64,000 nt of DNA, taken from NCBI GenBank assembly GCA_963813435.1, contig CAWEYY010000002.1:558001-622000 (forward strand). The letters run 5' to 3'. The notes below the pieces were generated by a model. It had not been told where the DNA came from. It made no database searches and saw only the letters and a program-made list of their open reading frames with translations. This document shows, one piece after another, positions 53,573 to 62,629 of this stretch (positions within the stretch are counted from its first letter, which is position 1; the number at the start of each line of letters is the position of its first letter). Source of the DNA: AC-32 sp963813435 (GTDB lineage: Bacteria > Actinomycetota > Thermoleophilia > Gaiellales > Gaiellaceae). Both the position numbers and the translations under genes were made by a program.

Positions 53573-54550
53573 TCAGCCGTTGTCGGTGAACGAGGGTCCG
53601 AGTGGGATCAGCTCCTCGAGCTCGTCGAGCGCCCCGGTCAGGTCGAGCTCCGCAGCCTGTGCGTTCTCTTCCATGTGGCCGCCGTTGCGGCTGCCCGCGA
53701 TCGCCGCAGTTACGCCCGGCTGGTGCAGAACCCATGCGATTGCGACCTGAGCGACGGTCGCTCCGAGCCGCTCGGCGATCGGGCGCAGGGCGTTCGCGAC
53801 CGCAAAGCTCCGCTCGACCTTGCCCGGGCCGAGAAGGCGCTTGAAGAACGCCGACTCGATCCAGGGGCCGGTCCACACGGCGAGCACCTCTTCGGGGGTC
53901 TTCCCGCTCAGGATCCCGCTCGCGAGCGGCTCGAAGATCGTGACCGCGATTCCGAGCTCGCCGCAGCTTGCGCCGTACGGCCGGTCATCGACGTAGTCGA
54001 TCAGGTTCAACCCGACCTGGACGACGTCGACCGGGCGCTGAGCATGGCAGCGCTCGACGTCGGCGAGCTGGTAGTTAGACATCCCGATGGCGCGTACCAG
54101 TCCCTGCTCGACGAGCTCGGCCATGGCGCCCCAGGTCTCCTCGAGCGGCACCTCGCCGGTCCGATCCGGCCAGTGCAGGAAGTAGACGTCGATCTGCTCG
54201 CGTCCGAGCCGCTGCAGGCTCTGACGACAGGCCCGGTGCACCTGTTCGCGGCGAAAGCCGCTCCCGCCGCCCGTGATCCCACCGCCCGGCGCCGCCTTGG
54301 AGGCAACGAGGAAGTCGGAAGGGGCGCTCGCGAGCGCTTCCCCGATGACCGCCTCGTTCCGCGTCGCCAGGTAGTTCTCGGAGGTGTCGAGCCAGTTGAC
54401 GCCGGCCTCGATCGCGCTCGCGATGACGTGTGCCGCCCGCTCGGGATCCGGCACCTCCTCCGGCTCGGGCCCGAGCTCGTAGCCGCCGAGGCCAATGCGG
54501 GAGAGCGAGACCCCGCTGGAGCCCAGCGGGCGAAGCTCCATCCCGCTCAC
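53573..54550 (-). CDS. Aldo/keto reductase
   Basis: A 325-residue AKR barrel with signature segments IGLGGYELGP, the Asp/Tyr active-site run GVNWLDTSENYLATRNEAVI, QIDVYFLHWPD (His region written IDVYFLHWP), AIGMSNYQLADVERC and the NADPH-binding region LGATVAQVAIAWVL. It reduces an aldehyde or ketone; the substrate is unknown. Its ATG overlaps the pobA stop, so it travels with the aromatic-degradation operon and may act on a pathway aldehyde. Confidence 0.93.
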   Translation of the reverse strand: MSGMELRPLGSSGVSLSRIGLGGYELGPEPEEVPDPERAAHVIASAIEAGVNWLDTSENYLATRNEAVIGEALASAPSDFLVASKAAPGGGITGGGSGFRREQVHRACRQSLQRLGREQIDVYFLHWPDRTGEVPLEETWGAMAELVEQGLVRAIGMSNYQLADVERCHAQRPVDVVQVGLNLIDYVDDRPYGASCGELGIAVTIFEPLASGILSGKTPEEVLAVWTGPWIESAFFKRLLGPGKVERSFAVANALRPIAERLGATVAQVAIAWVLHQPGVTAAIAGSRNGGHMEENAQAAELDLTGALDELEELIPLGPSFTDNG

Positions 54551-55728
54551 TCGAGCTCAAGTCCGACGTAGTTCTCGGCCAGGCTCGCGGCGGCCTCGCG
54601 TGAGGTCGCCACGTAGCGCAGCTGCGAGAGCTGGAGCTTCAGGTCGAACGCATCCCCGCCAGGGATGCGGTGGAGCATCGACGTCATCCACCACGAGAAG
54701 TGCTCGGCCCGCCACACGCGGCGCAGGCAGGTGTCCGAGTAGAGCTCGAGCAGGTTCGCATCGCCCGTCTCGTACCAATGGACGAGCGCCTCGGCGAGCA
54801 CCCGGATGTCGGCGATCGCGAGGTTGAGGCCCTTGGCGCCGGTCGGTGGGACGATGTGCGCGGCGTCGCCTGCCAGGAACAGCCGGCCGAACTGCATCGG
54901 CTCGACGACGAAGCTGCGCATTCCGGTCACGCCCTTCTCGAGGATCGGGCCCTCCTCCAGCGTCCAGCCCTCGATGCCGAGGCGCTTCTGCAGCTCGGCC
55001 CAGATCTGCTCGTCCGACCACCCGTCGATGTCCTCGTCGGGCTCGCACTGGATGTAGAGACGGCTCAGGCTTGGTGAGCGCAGGCTCAGCAGCGCGAAAC
55101 CGCTCTCGTTGTGCGCGTAGACCAGCTCGTCGCTCGACGGCGCGACCTCGGCGAGGATGCCGAGCCAGCCGAACGGATAGTCACGCGCGAACGACTCGAG
55201 CACGCCCTCCGGAATGCTCGGGCGGCAGACGCCGTGGTAGCCGTCGCAGCCGGCGATCACGTCGCACTCGAGCTCGAGCCGCTCGCCGTCGTGGGAGAAG
55301 CGGATCCGCGGTTGCTCGGTGTCGAGCTCGTGGACGCTGACGTCGTCGACCTCGAAGAGCAGGGGCAGCTCGCTCTCGATCCGCGCGGCGATCAGATCCT
55401 TGACGACCTCGGTCTGGCCGTAGATGACGATCGTCCGGCCGTCGGCGAGCTCGCTGAGCGGGATCCGGTGCCGCTCGCCGTCGAACTGGAGCTCGATCCC
55501 GTGGTGGACGATCCCCTCCTCGTGGAGGCGTCCGCCGACCCCCGCCTCGGTGAGCAGCTCGACCGTTCGCTGCTCGAGGACGCCCGCGCGGACGCGGTGC
55601 TCGACGTAGTCGCGGCTGCGGTTCTCGAGCACGACCGATTCGATCCCGGCCCGCTCGAGGAGTCGCGCGAGCGTCAGCCCGGCCGGCCCGGCTCCGACGA
55701 TGCCGACCTGCGTGCGGAGCGTCTTCAC
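54547..55728 (-). CDS. pobA: 4-hydroxybenzoate 3-monooxygenase
   Basis: A 393-residue FAD monooxygenase giving protocatechuate from 4-hydroxybenzoate. FAD motif VGIVGAGPAGLTLARLLERA, then VLENRSRDYVEHRVRAGVLE, the NADPH/FAD segment GCDGYHGVCRPSIP, and LFLAGDAAHIVPPTGAKGLN, the DG/GD motifs of class A hydroxylases. Length and these motifs match PobA. GTG 55728 overlaps the pcaC stop as GTGA. It feeds the pca genes upstream in the same operon. Confidence 0.95.
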   Translation of the reverse strand: MKTLRTQVGIVGAGPAGLTLARLLERAGIESVVLENRSRDYVEHRVRAGVLEQRTVELLTEAGVGGRLHEEGIVHHGIELQFDGERHRIPLSELADGRTIVIYGQTEVVKDLIAARIESELPLLFEVDDVSVHELDTEQPRIRFSHDGERLELECDVIAGCDGYHGVCRPSIPEGVLESFARDYPFGWLGILAEVAPSSDELVYAHNESGFALLSLRSPSLSRLYIQCEPDEDIDGWSDEQIWAELQKRLGIEGWTLEEGPILEKGVTGMRSFVVEPMQFGRLFLAGDAAHIVPPTGAKGLNLAIADIRVLAEALVHWYETGDANLLELYSDTCLRRVWRAEHFSWWMTSMLHRIPGGDAFDLKLQLSQLRYVATSREAAASLAENYVGLELE

Positions 55729-56105
55729 TCCCCGTCGCCGGAGCCCGCGACCTCCTGGAAGACCGCGAACGCGCTGTTGGCCGCAGGGACGCCGCAGTAG
55801 ACGGCCGTCTGGAGGAGGACCTCCTTGATCTCGTCGAGCGTGAGGCCGTTCCTCCGCGCCGCGCGGATGTGCATGCCGAGCTCGTCGAAGCGGCCGAGCG
55901 CCACGAGCGCGGTCAGCGTGATGCAGCTGCGCGTTTTGCGGTCGAGGCCCTCGCGCGCCCAGATCTCGCCCCAGGCGTAGCGCGTGATGAAGTCCTGGAA
56001 GTCGCGCGTCAGGTCGGTCGTGCGCTCGACCGCGCGGTCGACGTGCTCGTCGCCGAGCACCTCGCGCCGGATCTTCATGCCACGCTCGTAGGTTTCGTCG
56101 CTCAT
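55725..56105 (-). CDS. pcaC: 4-carboxymuconolactone decarboxylase
   Basis: A 126-residue protein of the CMD family that decarboxylates 4-carboxymuconolactone. EVLGDEHVDRAVERTTDLTR and WGEIWAREGLDRKTRSCITL are followed by LGMHIRAARRNGLTLDEIKE and YCGVPAANSAFAVFQEV; the His in MHIRAA and nearby Glu are conserved. Its Shine-Dalgarno (AGAAGG) is at the very end of a two-hairpin element that fills the gap from pcaD. Confidence 0.95.
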   Translation of the reverse strand: MSDETYERGMKIRREVLGDEHVDRAVERTTDLTRDFQDFITRYAWGEIWAREGLDRKTRSCITLTALVALGRFDELGMHIRAARRNGLTLDEIKEVLLQTAVYCGVPAANSAFAVFQEVAGSGDGE

Positions 56106-56133
56106 CGATCAACCTTCTGACGGAGAGCGTGTC

Positions 56134-56206
56134 GACCGGTCAGCTCAGACGGCCGGCCAGGCAGAGCCCGCCCGGCCTGAAGGAGACGAGGCAAGCGTCG
56201 TCTCAG
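56134..56206 (+). repeat. Two-hairpin dispersed element, pcaD/pcaC copy
   Basis: Starts GACCGGTCAG, has CAGACGG, second stem GGCCGG-CAGGC/GCCCG-CCCGGCC, then GGAGACGA-GGCAAGCGTCGTCTCAG. The last part read backward supplies the TGA stop of pcaD, and the start is followed backward by the pcaC Shine-Dalgarno. It thus occupies almost the whole gap between two operon genes. Confidence 0.8.
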
Positions 56207-56947
56207 GACCGGACCTCCTGAAGCACGGCGGCCGTCACCGCGTCGGGTTGCTCCACGTTCGCCAGATGGGCCGCATGTGGAACGACGACCGTCTCGGCTC
56301 TCGGAATGCCCTCGCTCAGCGTCTCGACCACGTCGGCCTGTGTCACCGGATCCTCCTCGCCGACGATCACGAGCGTGGGCGTCTCGATCTCGTCCAGGCG
56401 GTCGCGGAAGTCGAAGGCGCCGATCGCCTCGCAGCAGCGGGCGTAGCCCTCCGGCTCGATCGTGAGCAGGTCATCGAGGTAGCTCTGCGCAACCGGGGTG
56501 TCTCTGAAGCTCGGCGTGAACCAGCGCTCGCGCAGACGGTCGACGAGGGCACCCGTGCCCTCCTCGCGCACCAGCGCGGCCCGCTCGGCCCACTCCTCAC
56601 TCGTGCCGAGCTTCGCGCCCGTGCAACAGAGCGTCAGCGTTTCGATCCGCTCGGGCGCCATAGCGGCGAGACACATTCCGACCATCCCGCCCAGCGAGAG
56701 GCCGCAGAACGAGAACCGATCGCCGTCGATCAAGCTCGAGGACCGCGCATGCGATCTCCTCGACCGACACCGGCCCGTCGGGCACCGGCGAGTCGCCGTG
56801 GCCCGGATGGTCGTGGCGCAGGACGCGGAAGCGGGCGGCGAACGCGTCGAGCTGCGGCTCCCAGAGGCGTGTCGTCGTCCCGAGCGAGTTCGAGAGCACG
56901 AGCAGCGGCGCGTCTTCGGGGCCGTCGAGGCGGCGGGCGAGCTTCAC
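56203..56947 (-). pseudogene. pcaD: 3-oxoadipate enol-lactonase, interrupted by a one-base frameshift
   Basis: An alpha/beta hydrolase that opens the enol-lactone to 3-oxoadipate. The first part (GTG 56947; KLARRLDGPEDAPLLVLSNS, GHGDSPVPDGPVSVEEIA, VLEL) and the second part (DGDRFSFCGLSLGGMVGM with nucleophile Ser, PTLVIVGEEDPVTQADV, VPHAAHLANVEQPDAV with catalytic His) are in different frames. They join at about 56731-56733, where CTTGATC is expected to read CTGATC. One extra base there explains it. It could be a true mutation, a sequencing error or, less likely, programmed frameshifting. It overlaps the pcaB stop as GTGA. Confidence 0.88.
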
Positions 56948-58188
56948 GCGTTCTCCTCCGCGTAGGCCAGCGCGCGGTCGACGAACGCGCCGGCCGAGCC
57001 GAGGTAGCCGGACGGATCGAGCGCGGCCTCGACCTCGTCCTCGCTCAGGCGCTCGGCGAGGACGTCGCGCAGCGGCCTGCCCTCGAGCGCGTCGCGTTCG
57101 ATCCCGAGCTCGAAGACGGCCCGCTCGGAGAGCACCGCCTCGTCCACGTTCGCGCGCATCCGCTCCCCGTCGACCTCGAGTCCTTCGAGCAGGTCGGCCA
57201 CGGCAGCAGCTGCGCCACCGGTCAACGCGAGGGCACGCGAGAGGGCGTCCCACTCGGCGTGCCAGCCTCCGAGCGCCCGCTCGTGTTCCTGCGCGAGCCC
57301 GCCCGTCAGCACGGAAGCGTCGGCGGCCACGAGCCGCGCCGAGGCGACCGCCAGGGCCGAGCCGACCGGGTTTCGCTTCTGCGGCATCGTCGATGAGCCG
57401 CCTCCCTCGGGCACGGCGACCTCCGCGACCTCGGTCTGGGCAAGCAGCGCCACGTCGAGCCCGATCTTGGCCGTGACGCCGGCCGCGATCGCGAGCGCCG
57501 AGCCGAGCTGCGCGACGCGGACGCGGTTCGAGTGCCACGGCAGCGGCGGCTCCGCGAGCCCGAGCTCCTTCGCGAAGAGCCCGGCCACCTCGGCCCCGCG
57601 CTCGCCGAGCGGCGCGAGCGTCCCGGCCGCACCTCCGAGGCTGGCGGCCGGCTCGATGCCTCGAAGGCCGTTGCGCGCGTCCACGACGGCGACCAGCCAG
57701 CCGGCCGACTTCAGCCCGAACGTGATCGGAACGGCCTGCTGCAAGAGCGTCCGCGCAGCCATGGTCGTGTTCCTGTGCTCACGTGCCAGACGCGCGCACT
57801 GGGCCGCGACGCGATCGACCTCGGTGAGGATCAGCTCGAGCGCCCGCCGCGCCACGAGCATCGACGCCGTGTCGAGGATGTCCTGGCTGGTGGCGCCCCA
57901 GTGGACGTACTGCGCAGCCTCGCCGCCGACCCCCTCGCGCAGCGCGGCGACCAGCGGCCCGACCGGAGTCCCGGTCGCGCGCCCGCGCTCGGTGATCTCC
58001 CCCACGTCGAACGACGCCTCGCGGCAGCTCGACGCGATCGCGTCCGCCGCCTCCGCCGGGATCACGCCCGCCGCGGACTCGGCTCGCGCAAGCGCCGCCT
58101 CTGCGTCGAGCATCGCGGCGAGCCACGCCTCTCCGGACGTGGCCTTCCGCAGCTCGGCCGGAACCGCGATCGCGGCGAAGATCGTCAA
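56944..58188 (-). CDS. pcaB: 3-carboxy-cis,cis-muconate cycloisomerase
   Basis: A 414-residue fumarase/aspartase-superfamily enzyme. The signature loop GGGSSTMPQKRNPVGSALAV is intact; YVHWGATSQDILDTASMLVA and TTMAARTLLQQAVPITFGLK are typical of the PcaB branch. It makes 4-carboxymuconolactone. ATG 58188 overlaps the pcaG stop; the stop overlaps pcaD. The gene order pcaH-pcaG-pcaB-pcaD-pcaC follows the reaction order. Confidence 0.95.
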   Translation of the reverse strand: MTIFAAIAVPAELRKATSGEAWLAAMLDAEAALARAESAAGVIPAEAADAIASSCREASFDVGEITERGRATGTPVGPLVAALREGVGGEAAQYVHWGATSQDILDTASMLVARRALELILTEVDRVAAQCARLAREHRNTTMAARTLLQQAVPITFGLKSAGWLVAVVDARNGLRGIEPAASLGGAAGTLAPLGERGAEVAGLFAKELGLAEPPLPWHSNRVRVAQLGSALAIAAGVTAKIGLDVALLAQTEVAEVAVPEGGGSSTMPQKRNPVGSALAVASARLVAADASVLTGGLAQEHERALGGWHAEWDALSRALALTGGAAAAVADLLEGLEVDGERMRANVDEAVLSERAVFELGIERDALEGRPLRDVLAERLSEDEVEAALDPSGYLGSAGAFVDRALAYAEENA

Positions 58189-58670
58189 TGCTCGAAGAAG
58201 ACGGTTTCTCGCTCACCCTGCATGCGGATGTCCCAGCGGAGCGCGCCGTCCTCCTGCTCGGCGACGAGTGTCGCGCGGTCGCTCTCATCCAGGGCCGAGA
58301 GCACCGGGTCGGTCGCGTTTGCCCCCTCGTCCGGGAAGTACACCCGCGTCAGCTGGTGCCGCAGGAGCCCGCGCGCGAACACGAAGACGTCGAACCGCGG
58401 CGCATGCCCCTCGAGCGCACCGGGTTTCGTCGCCACGAACGAGAAGCGTCCGTCGGAGTCCGTCCCGCTCCGCCCCCAGCGCCCGCCGGCCGCGTCCCAG
58501 ATCTCGATCAGGCCGTCGCTGATCGGCGCGCCCTGGCCATCGTAGAGCTGCCCGATCAGCTGAAAAGCGCCCGTGTCGTTCCGGTCGGCGAGCTCGTTCT
58601 CCGGCCGGCGGCAGAGACCGAGCGTGTAGTAGGGCCCGACCGTCTGCGAGGCGGTCTTCGGGAGCGTCAC
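58185..58670 (-). CDS. pcaG: Protocatechuate 3,4-dioxygenase alpha subunit
   Basis: A 161-residue intradiol dioxygenase subunit. SQTVGPYYTLGLC opens the fold; LIEIWDAAGGRWG and APRFDVFVFARGLLRHQLTR are typical. It has no full iron-ligand set, as expected for alpha, since iron sits on PcaH. GTG 58670 overlaps the pcaH stop as GTGA. Confidence 0.95.
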   Translation of the reverse strand: MTLPKTASQTVGPYYTLGLCRRPENELADRNDTGAFQLIGQLYDGQGAPISDGLIEIWDAAGGRWGRSGTDSDGRFSFVATKPGALEGHAPRFDVFVFARGLLRHQLTRVYFPDEGANATDPVLSALDESDRATLVAEQEDGALRWDIRMQGERETVFFEH

Positions 58671-59401
58671 TGTCCGTTCTCCATCGGCGTCGTGCCGTTG
58701 CCGCCGCGGCCGAGGACGATGTCCCAGTCGTACGCGAGCGCCCATTCGGGCCGCGTCGCCTCTATGTCGAAGCGGGCTACGAGCAGCTCGCGGGACTTCG
58801 GGTCGCGTACCGAGTTGAAGATCGGGTCGTACGCGAACAGCGGATCGCCCGGGAAGTACATCTGCGTCACGAGCCGCTGCACGAACGCACCGCCGAAGAT
58901 CGAGAAGTGAATGTGGGCCGGGCGCCAGGCGTTCTCGTGGTTCCCCCACGGGTACGCGCCGGGCTTGATCGTCACGAACCGGTAGCGGCCCTCCGAGTCG
59001 GTCAGGCACCGGCCGCCTCCGGAGAAGTTCGGGTCGAGCGGGGCGGGATGCTGGTCGACGATGTGGTGGTAGCGGCCGCACGCATTCGCCTGCCACACCT
59101 CGATCAGGGCGCCTGGCAGCGGGCGGCCGTCCTCGTCCTTGAGCGTGCCCGAGACGATGATTCGCTCGCCGAGCGGCTCGCCCGGGTGCCCGTGCGTCAG
59201 GTCGTGATCGTGCTCCTCGATCAGGTCGGCCCCGAACACGGGTCCGGCGAGGTCGTGCAGCTCCTCGGGGAGCGAGGCGAGCTTCCGCTTGGGCGCACGC
59301 CATTGCGTCGAGCGGTAGCCCGGGTAGTCGATCTGCACCTCCGGCCCGAAGCTCGGGTCGTCCGGGAGGACGATCGGGGAACCCTCGGCGTACTCAGACA
59401 T
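58667..59401 (-). CDS. pcaH: Protocatechuate 3,4-dioxygenase beta subunit
   Basis: A 244-residue intradiol dioxygenase subunit carrying the catalytic Fe(III). The 2 Tyr/2 His set appears as ACGRYHHIVDQHPAPLDPNF, KPGAYPWGNHENAWRPAHIH and the following FSIFG. It cleaves protocatechuate to 3-carboxy-cis,cis-muconate. It abuts the CoA-transferase beta gene with no gap. Confidence 0.96.
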   Translation of the reverse strand: MSEYAEGSPIVLPDDPSFGPEVQIDYPGYRSTQWRAPKRKLASLPEELHDLAGPVFGADLIEEHDHDLTHGHPGEPLGERIIVSGTLKDEDGRPLPGALIEVWQANACGRYHHIVDQHPAPLDPNFSGGGRCLTDSEGRYRFVTIKPGAYPWGNHENAWRPAHIHFSIFGGAFVQRLVTQMYFPGDPLFAYDPIFNSVRDPKSRELLVARFDIEATRPEWALAYDWDIVLGRGGNGTTPMENGQ

Positions 59402-60124
59402 CTAGCTCCGTCCTTTCGTTTTCAGGCCTCGAAGCGTGACGAGCTCCTCCTCGGTCGGCGGCTCGGTCTCGCCGAGCCCGTCCGCGACCCGGAGCTCCCA
59501 GCCGGTCGCCTCGTGTGCCTGGTCGACGCCGACACCCGGATGAAGCAGCGTCAACGTCAGCTCCCGCGTCTCCGGGTCCGGCTCGAGGATGCCGAGATCC
59601 GTCACGACCAGCTCGACCCGGTCGCCAACGCTCGTGAGGAAGTCGAGCTTCTCGACGAACGCGCGCGGGGTCTGCCTCAGCATCACGAACACCTTCCTCG
59701 CGGCGGTCGCGATCTCGGGAGCGCCGCCGCCACCGGGGAGACGCACCTTCGGCGAGTCGTAGTCGCCGATCACCGTGCTGTTCAGGTTCCCCCACCGGTC
59801 GATCTGGGCGGCGCCGAGGAAGCCGACGTCCATGTGGCCGCCCTGCAGCCAGTAGGCGAACATCTCCGGAACCGACACGACCGAGTCAGCGGTCTCGGCC
59901 AGCTCGCCGTCGCCGATCGACAGCGGCAGCTCGATCGGCTTCGCGCCGATCGTCCCGCTCTCGTAGATGAGCACGCAGCCGGGCGCGTGCGTGGCCCGGG
60001 CGAGGTTGGCGGCGAGGCTCGGCAGGCCGATCCCGACGAAGCAGACATCACCGTCCGTCAGTCGCCGCGCGGCCTCGACGGCCATCATCTCGTCGGCTGT
60101 GTAGGTGACGGTCGACGTTGTCAC
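59402..60124 (-). CDS. pcaJ: CoA-transferase subunit B (3-oxoadipate type)
   Basis: A 240-residue family I CoA-transferase beta subunit. VCFVGIGLPSLAANLARATH and VLIYESGTIGAKPIELPLSI contain the catalytic Glu (ESGxxG). It moves CoA from succinyl-CoA to 3-oxoadipate with PcaI. GTG 60124 is preceded by AGAAGG, which lies at the end of a two-hairpin element separating it from subunit A. Confidence 0.88.
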   Translation of the reverse strand: MTTSTVTYTADEMMAVEAARRLTDGDVCFVGIGLPSLAANLARATHAPGCVLIYESGTIGAKPIELPLSIGDGELAETADSVVSVPEMFAYWLQGGHMDVGFLGAAQIDRWGNLNSTVIGDYDSPKVRLPGGGGAPEIATAARKVFVMLRQTPRAFVEKLDFLTSVGDRVELVVTDLGILEPDPETRELTLTLLHPGVGVDQAHEATGWELRVADGLGETEPPTEEELVTLRGLKTKGRS

Positions 60125-60152
60125 AAGCCAACCTTCTGAAGGAGAACGTGTC

Positions 60153-60225
60153 GACCGCTCGGTTCAGACGGCCGCACGGGCAGAGCCCGTCCGGCCTGGA
60201 GGAGACGACACATGCGTCGTCTCAT
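60153..60225 (+). repeat. Two-hairpin dispersed element, CoA-transferase A/B copy
   Basis: Starts GACCGCTCGG, has CAGACGG, second stem GGCCGCACGGGC/GCCCGTCCGGCC, then GGAGACGACACATGCGTCGT and CTCA. Read backward it begins with the TGA of subunit A and ends next to the Shine-Dalgarno of subunit B. Same gap-filling position as the pcaD/pcaC copy in the same operon. Confidence 0.8.
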
Positions 60226-61025
60226 GCGGCCAGCACGTGCCTTTCCATCCAGGTGGCGAACTTGTCGCGGTCGCGGCTGATCGGATCCCAGGCCACGTAG
60301 AACTCGTTGTCGCGGTCGTAGTAGTTGGCCGCGTAGGAGGGGTGCGCACCGCGCGGCACGAGCGAGACCGCGCCGACCACCCAGCCGGGGATCACGGTCG
60401 CGCCGGGCCGGGGCTCGAGCTCGTCGACGATCTCCTCGACGGTCACGATCGAGCGAGCCGACGCGAGGACGGTCTCCTTCTGGACGCCGAGGATCCCCCA
60501 GAGCTGGACGTTCCCCTTCCGGTCGGCCCTCTGGGCGTGGACGATCCCGACGTCCGGCCGGTGCGCGGGAACCGCCGCGAGCTCCTCGTCCGTGAACGGG
60601 CAGGTGACCTTCCCGACCCGCGTGTGGGCCGCGAGGTCGCCGTGGCCGTAACCGCGCAGCACGCCGAACGGCAGGTTCGCCGCCCCGGCCGCGTAGGCGG
60701 TCGCCATCCCTGCGTGCGAGTGCTCCTCGATCTCGAGCGGCACCGGCCAGCCGTGCTCGACCGCGTCCCGGAGCCGGTGCAGAGAGCCGACCCCGGGATT
60801 GCCTCCCCACGAGAAGACGAGCTTCTTCGCGCAGCCCATGCCGATCAGCTGGTCGTAGATGACGTCGGGAGTCATCCTGATCAGCGTCAGGTCGCGCCGC
60901 CCCTGGCGGATCAGCTCGTGCCCGGCAGCGAACGGGATCAGGTGCGTGAAGCCCTCGGCGGCGACGGTGTCGCCGTCGCAAACGAGCTCCGCGACCGCAT
61001 CCGCGAGCGGGACGATCTCCGCCAT
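60222..61025 (-). CDS. pcaI: CoA-transferase subunit A (3-oxoadipate/glutaconate type)
   Basis: A 267-residue family I CoA-transferase alpha subunit, LVCDGDTVAAEGFTHLIPFA and onward, with KLVFSWGGNPGVGSLHRLRD, EIEEHSHAGMATAYAAGAAN and LPFGVLRGYGHGDL. These segments are those of the GctA/CatI subgroup, so glutaconate or another dicarboxylate is an alternative substrate; the pca operon argues for 3-oxoadipate. It starts five bases after the aldehyde dehydrogenase stop. Confidence 0.85.
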   Translation of the reverse strand: MAEIVPLADAVAELVCDGDTVAAEGFTHLIPFAAGHELIRQGRRDLTLIRMTPDVIYDQLIGMGCAKKLVFSWGGNPGVGSLHRLRDAVEHGWPVPLEIEEHSHAGMATAYAAGAANLPFGVLRGYGHGDLAAHTRVGKVTCPFTDEELAAVPAHRPDVGIVHAQRADRKGNVQLWGILGVQKETVLASARSIVTVEEIVDELEPRPGATVIPGWVVGAVSLVPRGAHPSYAANYYDRDNEFYVAWDPISRDRDKFATWMERHVLAA

Positions 61026-61030
61026 CGCCC

Positions 61031-62500
61031 CTAGAACGGGAACGGGTGCGGGCGGCCGACCGTGACCCAGTGCGTGTCGGTGAACTCGGCGACCGCGGCG
61101 GTGGAGCCGAAGCGTCCCCAGCCGCTGTCCTTGACGCCGCCGAACGGCATCTGCGGCTCGTCGCCGACCGGCTGGTCGTTGACATGGACGATCCCCGCCT
61201 GAATCCGCTGCGCGAGCTCGAGGCCCTTGTCGGCGTCGTTCGTGATCACGCCGGACGCGAGGCCATACGTGGTCGCGTTCGCGCGGTCGACGGCCTCGTC
61301 GGGCGAGTCGACCACCTCGATCGCGGCGACCGGCCCGAACGTCTCGAGCTGCGCGAACTCGGAGTCCTCGGGCACGTCCGTAAGCAGCGTCGCCTTGTAG
61401 CAGGGCCCGTCGGCCTCACCGCCTGCGATCACCTTCGCGCCCTTGGCGACGGCGTCGTCGACGCGGCTCTTGACCAGCTCGAGCGCCTGCTCGGTGATCA
61501 GCGGGCCGATGATCGTGTCGTGCTCCTTCGGGTCGCCGGCCTTGAGCCCGGCCGTCTTCTGCGCGAGCTGCTCGGTGAACTCGTCGGCGATCGAGCGCTC
61601 GACGATGATCCGCCGCGCGGACATGCAGATCTGGCCCTGGTGCAGGAAGGCGCCGAACGCGGTGGCGTTGACCGCGAACTCGAGATCCGCGTCGCCGAGG
61701 ACGATCAGCGGGTTGTAGCCGCCGAGCTCGAGCACGCAGCGCTTGAGGTTGCGGCCCGCGGCCTCCGCGAGGATTCGGCCCGTGTGGGTCGAGCCGGTGA
61801 AGTTGAGCACGCGCACGTGCGGGTTCTCGACCAGCTCGTCGCCGATCGGCGCGGCCTCGCCCGGCCCGTGCGTGACGATGTTCAGGACGCCCGGCGGCAG
61901 ACCAGCCTCGGTGAAGATCTCGCCCCAGAGCAGCCCGCCCACGTACGGCGAGAGCTCGGAGGGCTTGAGCACGACCGCGTTGCCGAGCACGAGCGGCGCG
62001 GTGATCGAGCGAGCGGAGAGGATCAGCGCCGCGTTCCAGGGCGCGATCGCGCCGACCACGCCGACCGGCCGGCGGATGCCCATCGCGAACGCGCCGGTGT
62101 CCGACGGGATGATCTCGCCCATTGGCGCGTAGGCGGTTCCGGCTGCCTGGCGGAAGAGCCCGGGAACGAAATGCATCTGGAACATGCCGAAACCGAACGT
62201 GGCGCCGGACTCGCGTGCGAGCAGCGAGACGACCTCGTCCTGCCTGCTCTCGAGCACCTCGGCGGCCTTGAGGAAGACCTGCTGCTTGACGGCCGGCGGG
62301 GTCGCCCCCCACTCCTCTGCGGCAGCGGCCGCGGCCTCGATCGCCTTCTTCGCATCCTCACGCGTGCCGGACGGGATGCGCGCGACGACGTCGCCGGTGA
62401 ACGGGTCGATGTCGTCGAAGGTCTCGCCGCCGCTCGAGGGTACCCACTCGCCCCCGATGAACTGCTGAGCCTCGACGATCTCGGTCTCGACTGTGGCCAT
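61031..62500 (-). CDS. Aldehyde dehydrogenase, benzaldehyde-type
   Basis: A 489-residue NAD(P)-dependent dehydrogenase. VQQFIGGEWVP-like start (EAQQFIGGEWVPSSGGETF), oxyanion Asn region PWNAALILSARSI, LELGGYNPLIVLGDADLEFA with the general-base Glu, and the nucleophile Cys in LHQGQICMSARR. This subgroup often acts on benzaldehyde, vanillin or related aldehydes; it is probably the source of 4-hydroxybenzoate for pobA (inference). AGGAGCC precedes the ATG. First gene of the aromatic operon. Confidence 0.9.
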   Translation of the reverse strand: MATVETEIVEAQQFIGGEWVPSSGGETFDDIDPFTGDVVARIPSGTREDAKKAIEAAAAAAEEWGATPPAVKQQVFLKAAEVLESRQDEVVSLLARESGATFGFGMFQMHFVPGLFRQAAGTAYAPMGEIIPSDTGAFAMGIRRPVGVVGAIAPWNAALILSARSITAPLVLGNAVVLKPSELSPYVGGLLWGEIFTEAGLPPGVLNIVTHGPGEAAPIGDELVENPHVRVLNFTGSTHTGRILAEAAGRNLKRCVLELGGYNPLIVLGDADLEFAVNATAFGAFLHQGQICMSARRIIVERSIADEFTEQLAQKTAGLKAGDPKEHDTIIGPLITEQALELVKSRVDDAVAKGAKVIAGGEADGPCYKATLLTDVPEDSEFAQLETFGPVAAIEVVDSPDEAVDRANATTYGLASGVITNDADKGLELAQRIQAGIVHVNDQPVGDEPQMPFGGVKDSGWGRFGSTAAVAEFTDTHWVTVGRPHPFPF

Positions 62501-62629
62501 GCTCAGGCTCCTTTCCTCGCGTTCGGCGCGTCCGCGCAGGACGGGGCGCAGTCGCCACGATCAACATACCGCGGACCGCCCGAGCGCGTATAGCGTCCGG
62601 GTTGAACCCGCGATCCGAGGAGGCCCCCG

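Noticed and set aside
55795..55815. AGACGGCCGTCT within pcaC as an element fragment
   Set aside because: It is a short palindrome inside conserved codons (TAVYCG region) with no flanking similarity; chance match.
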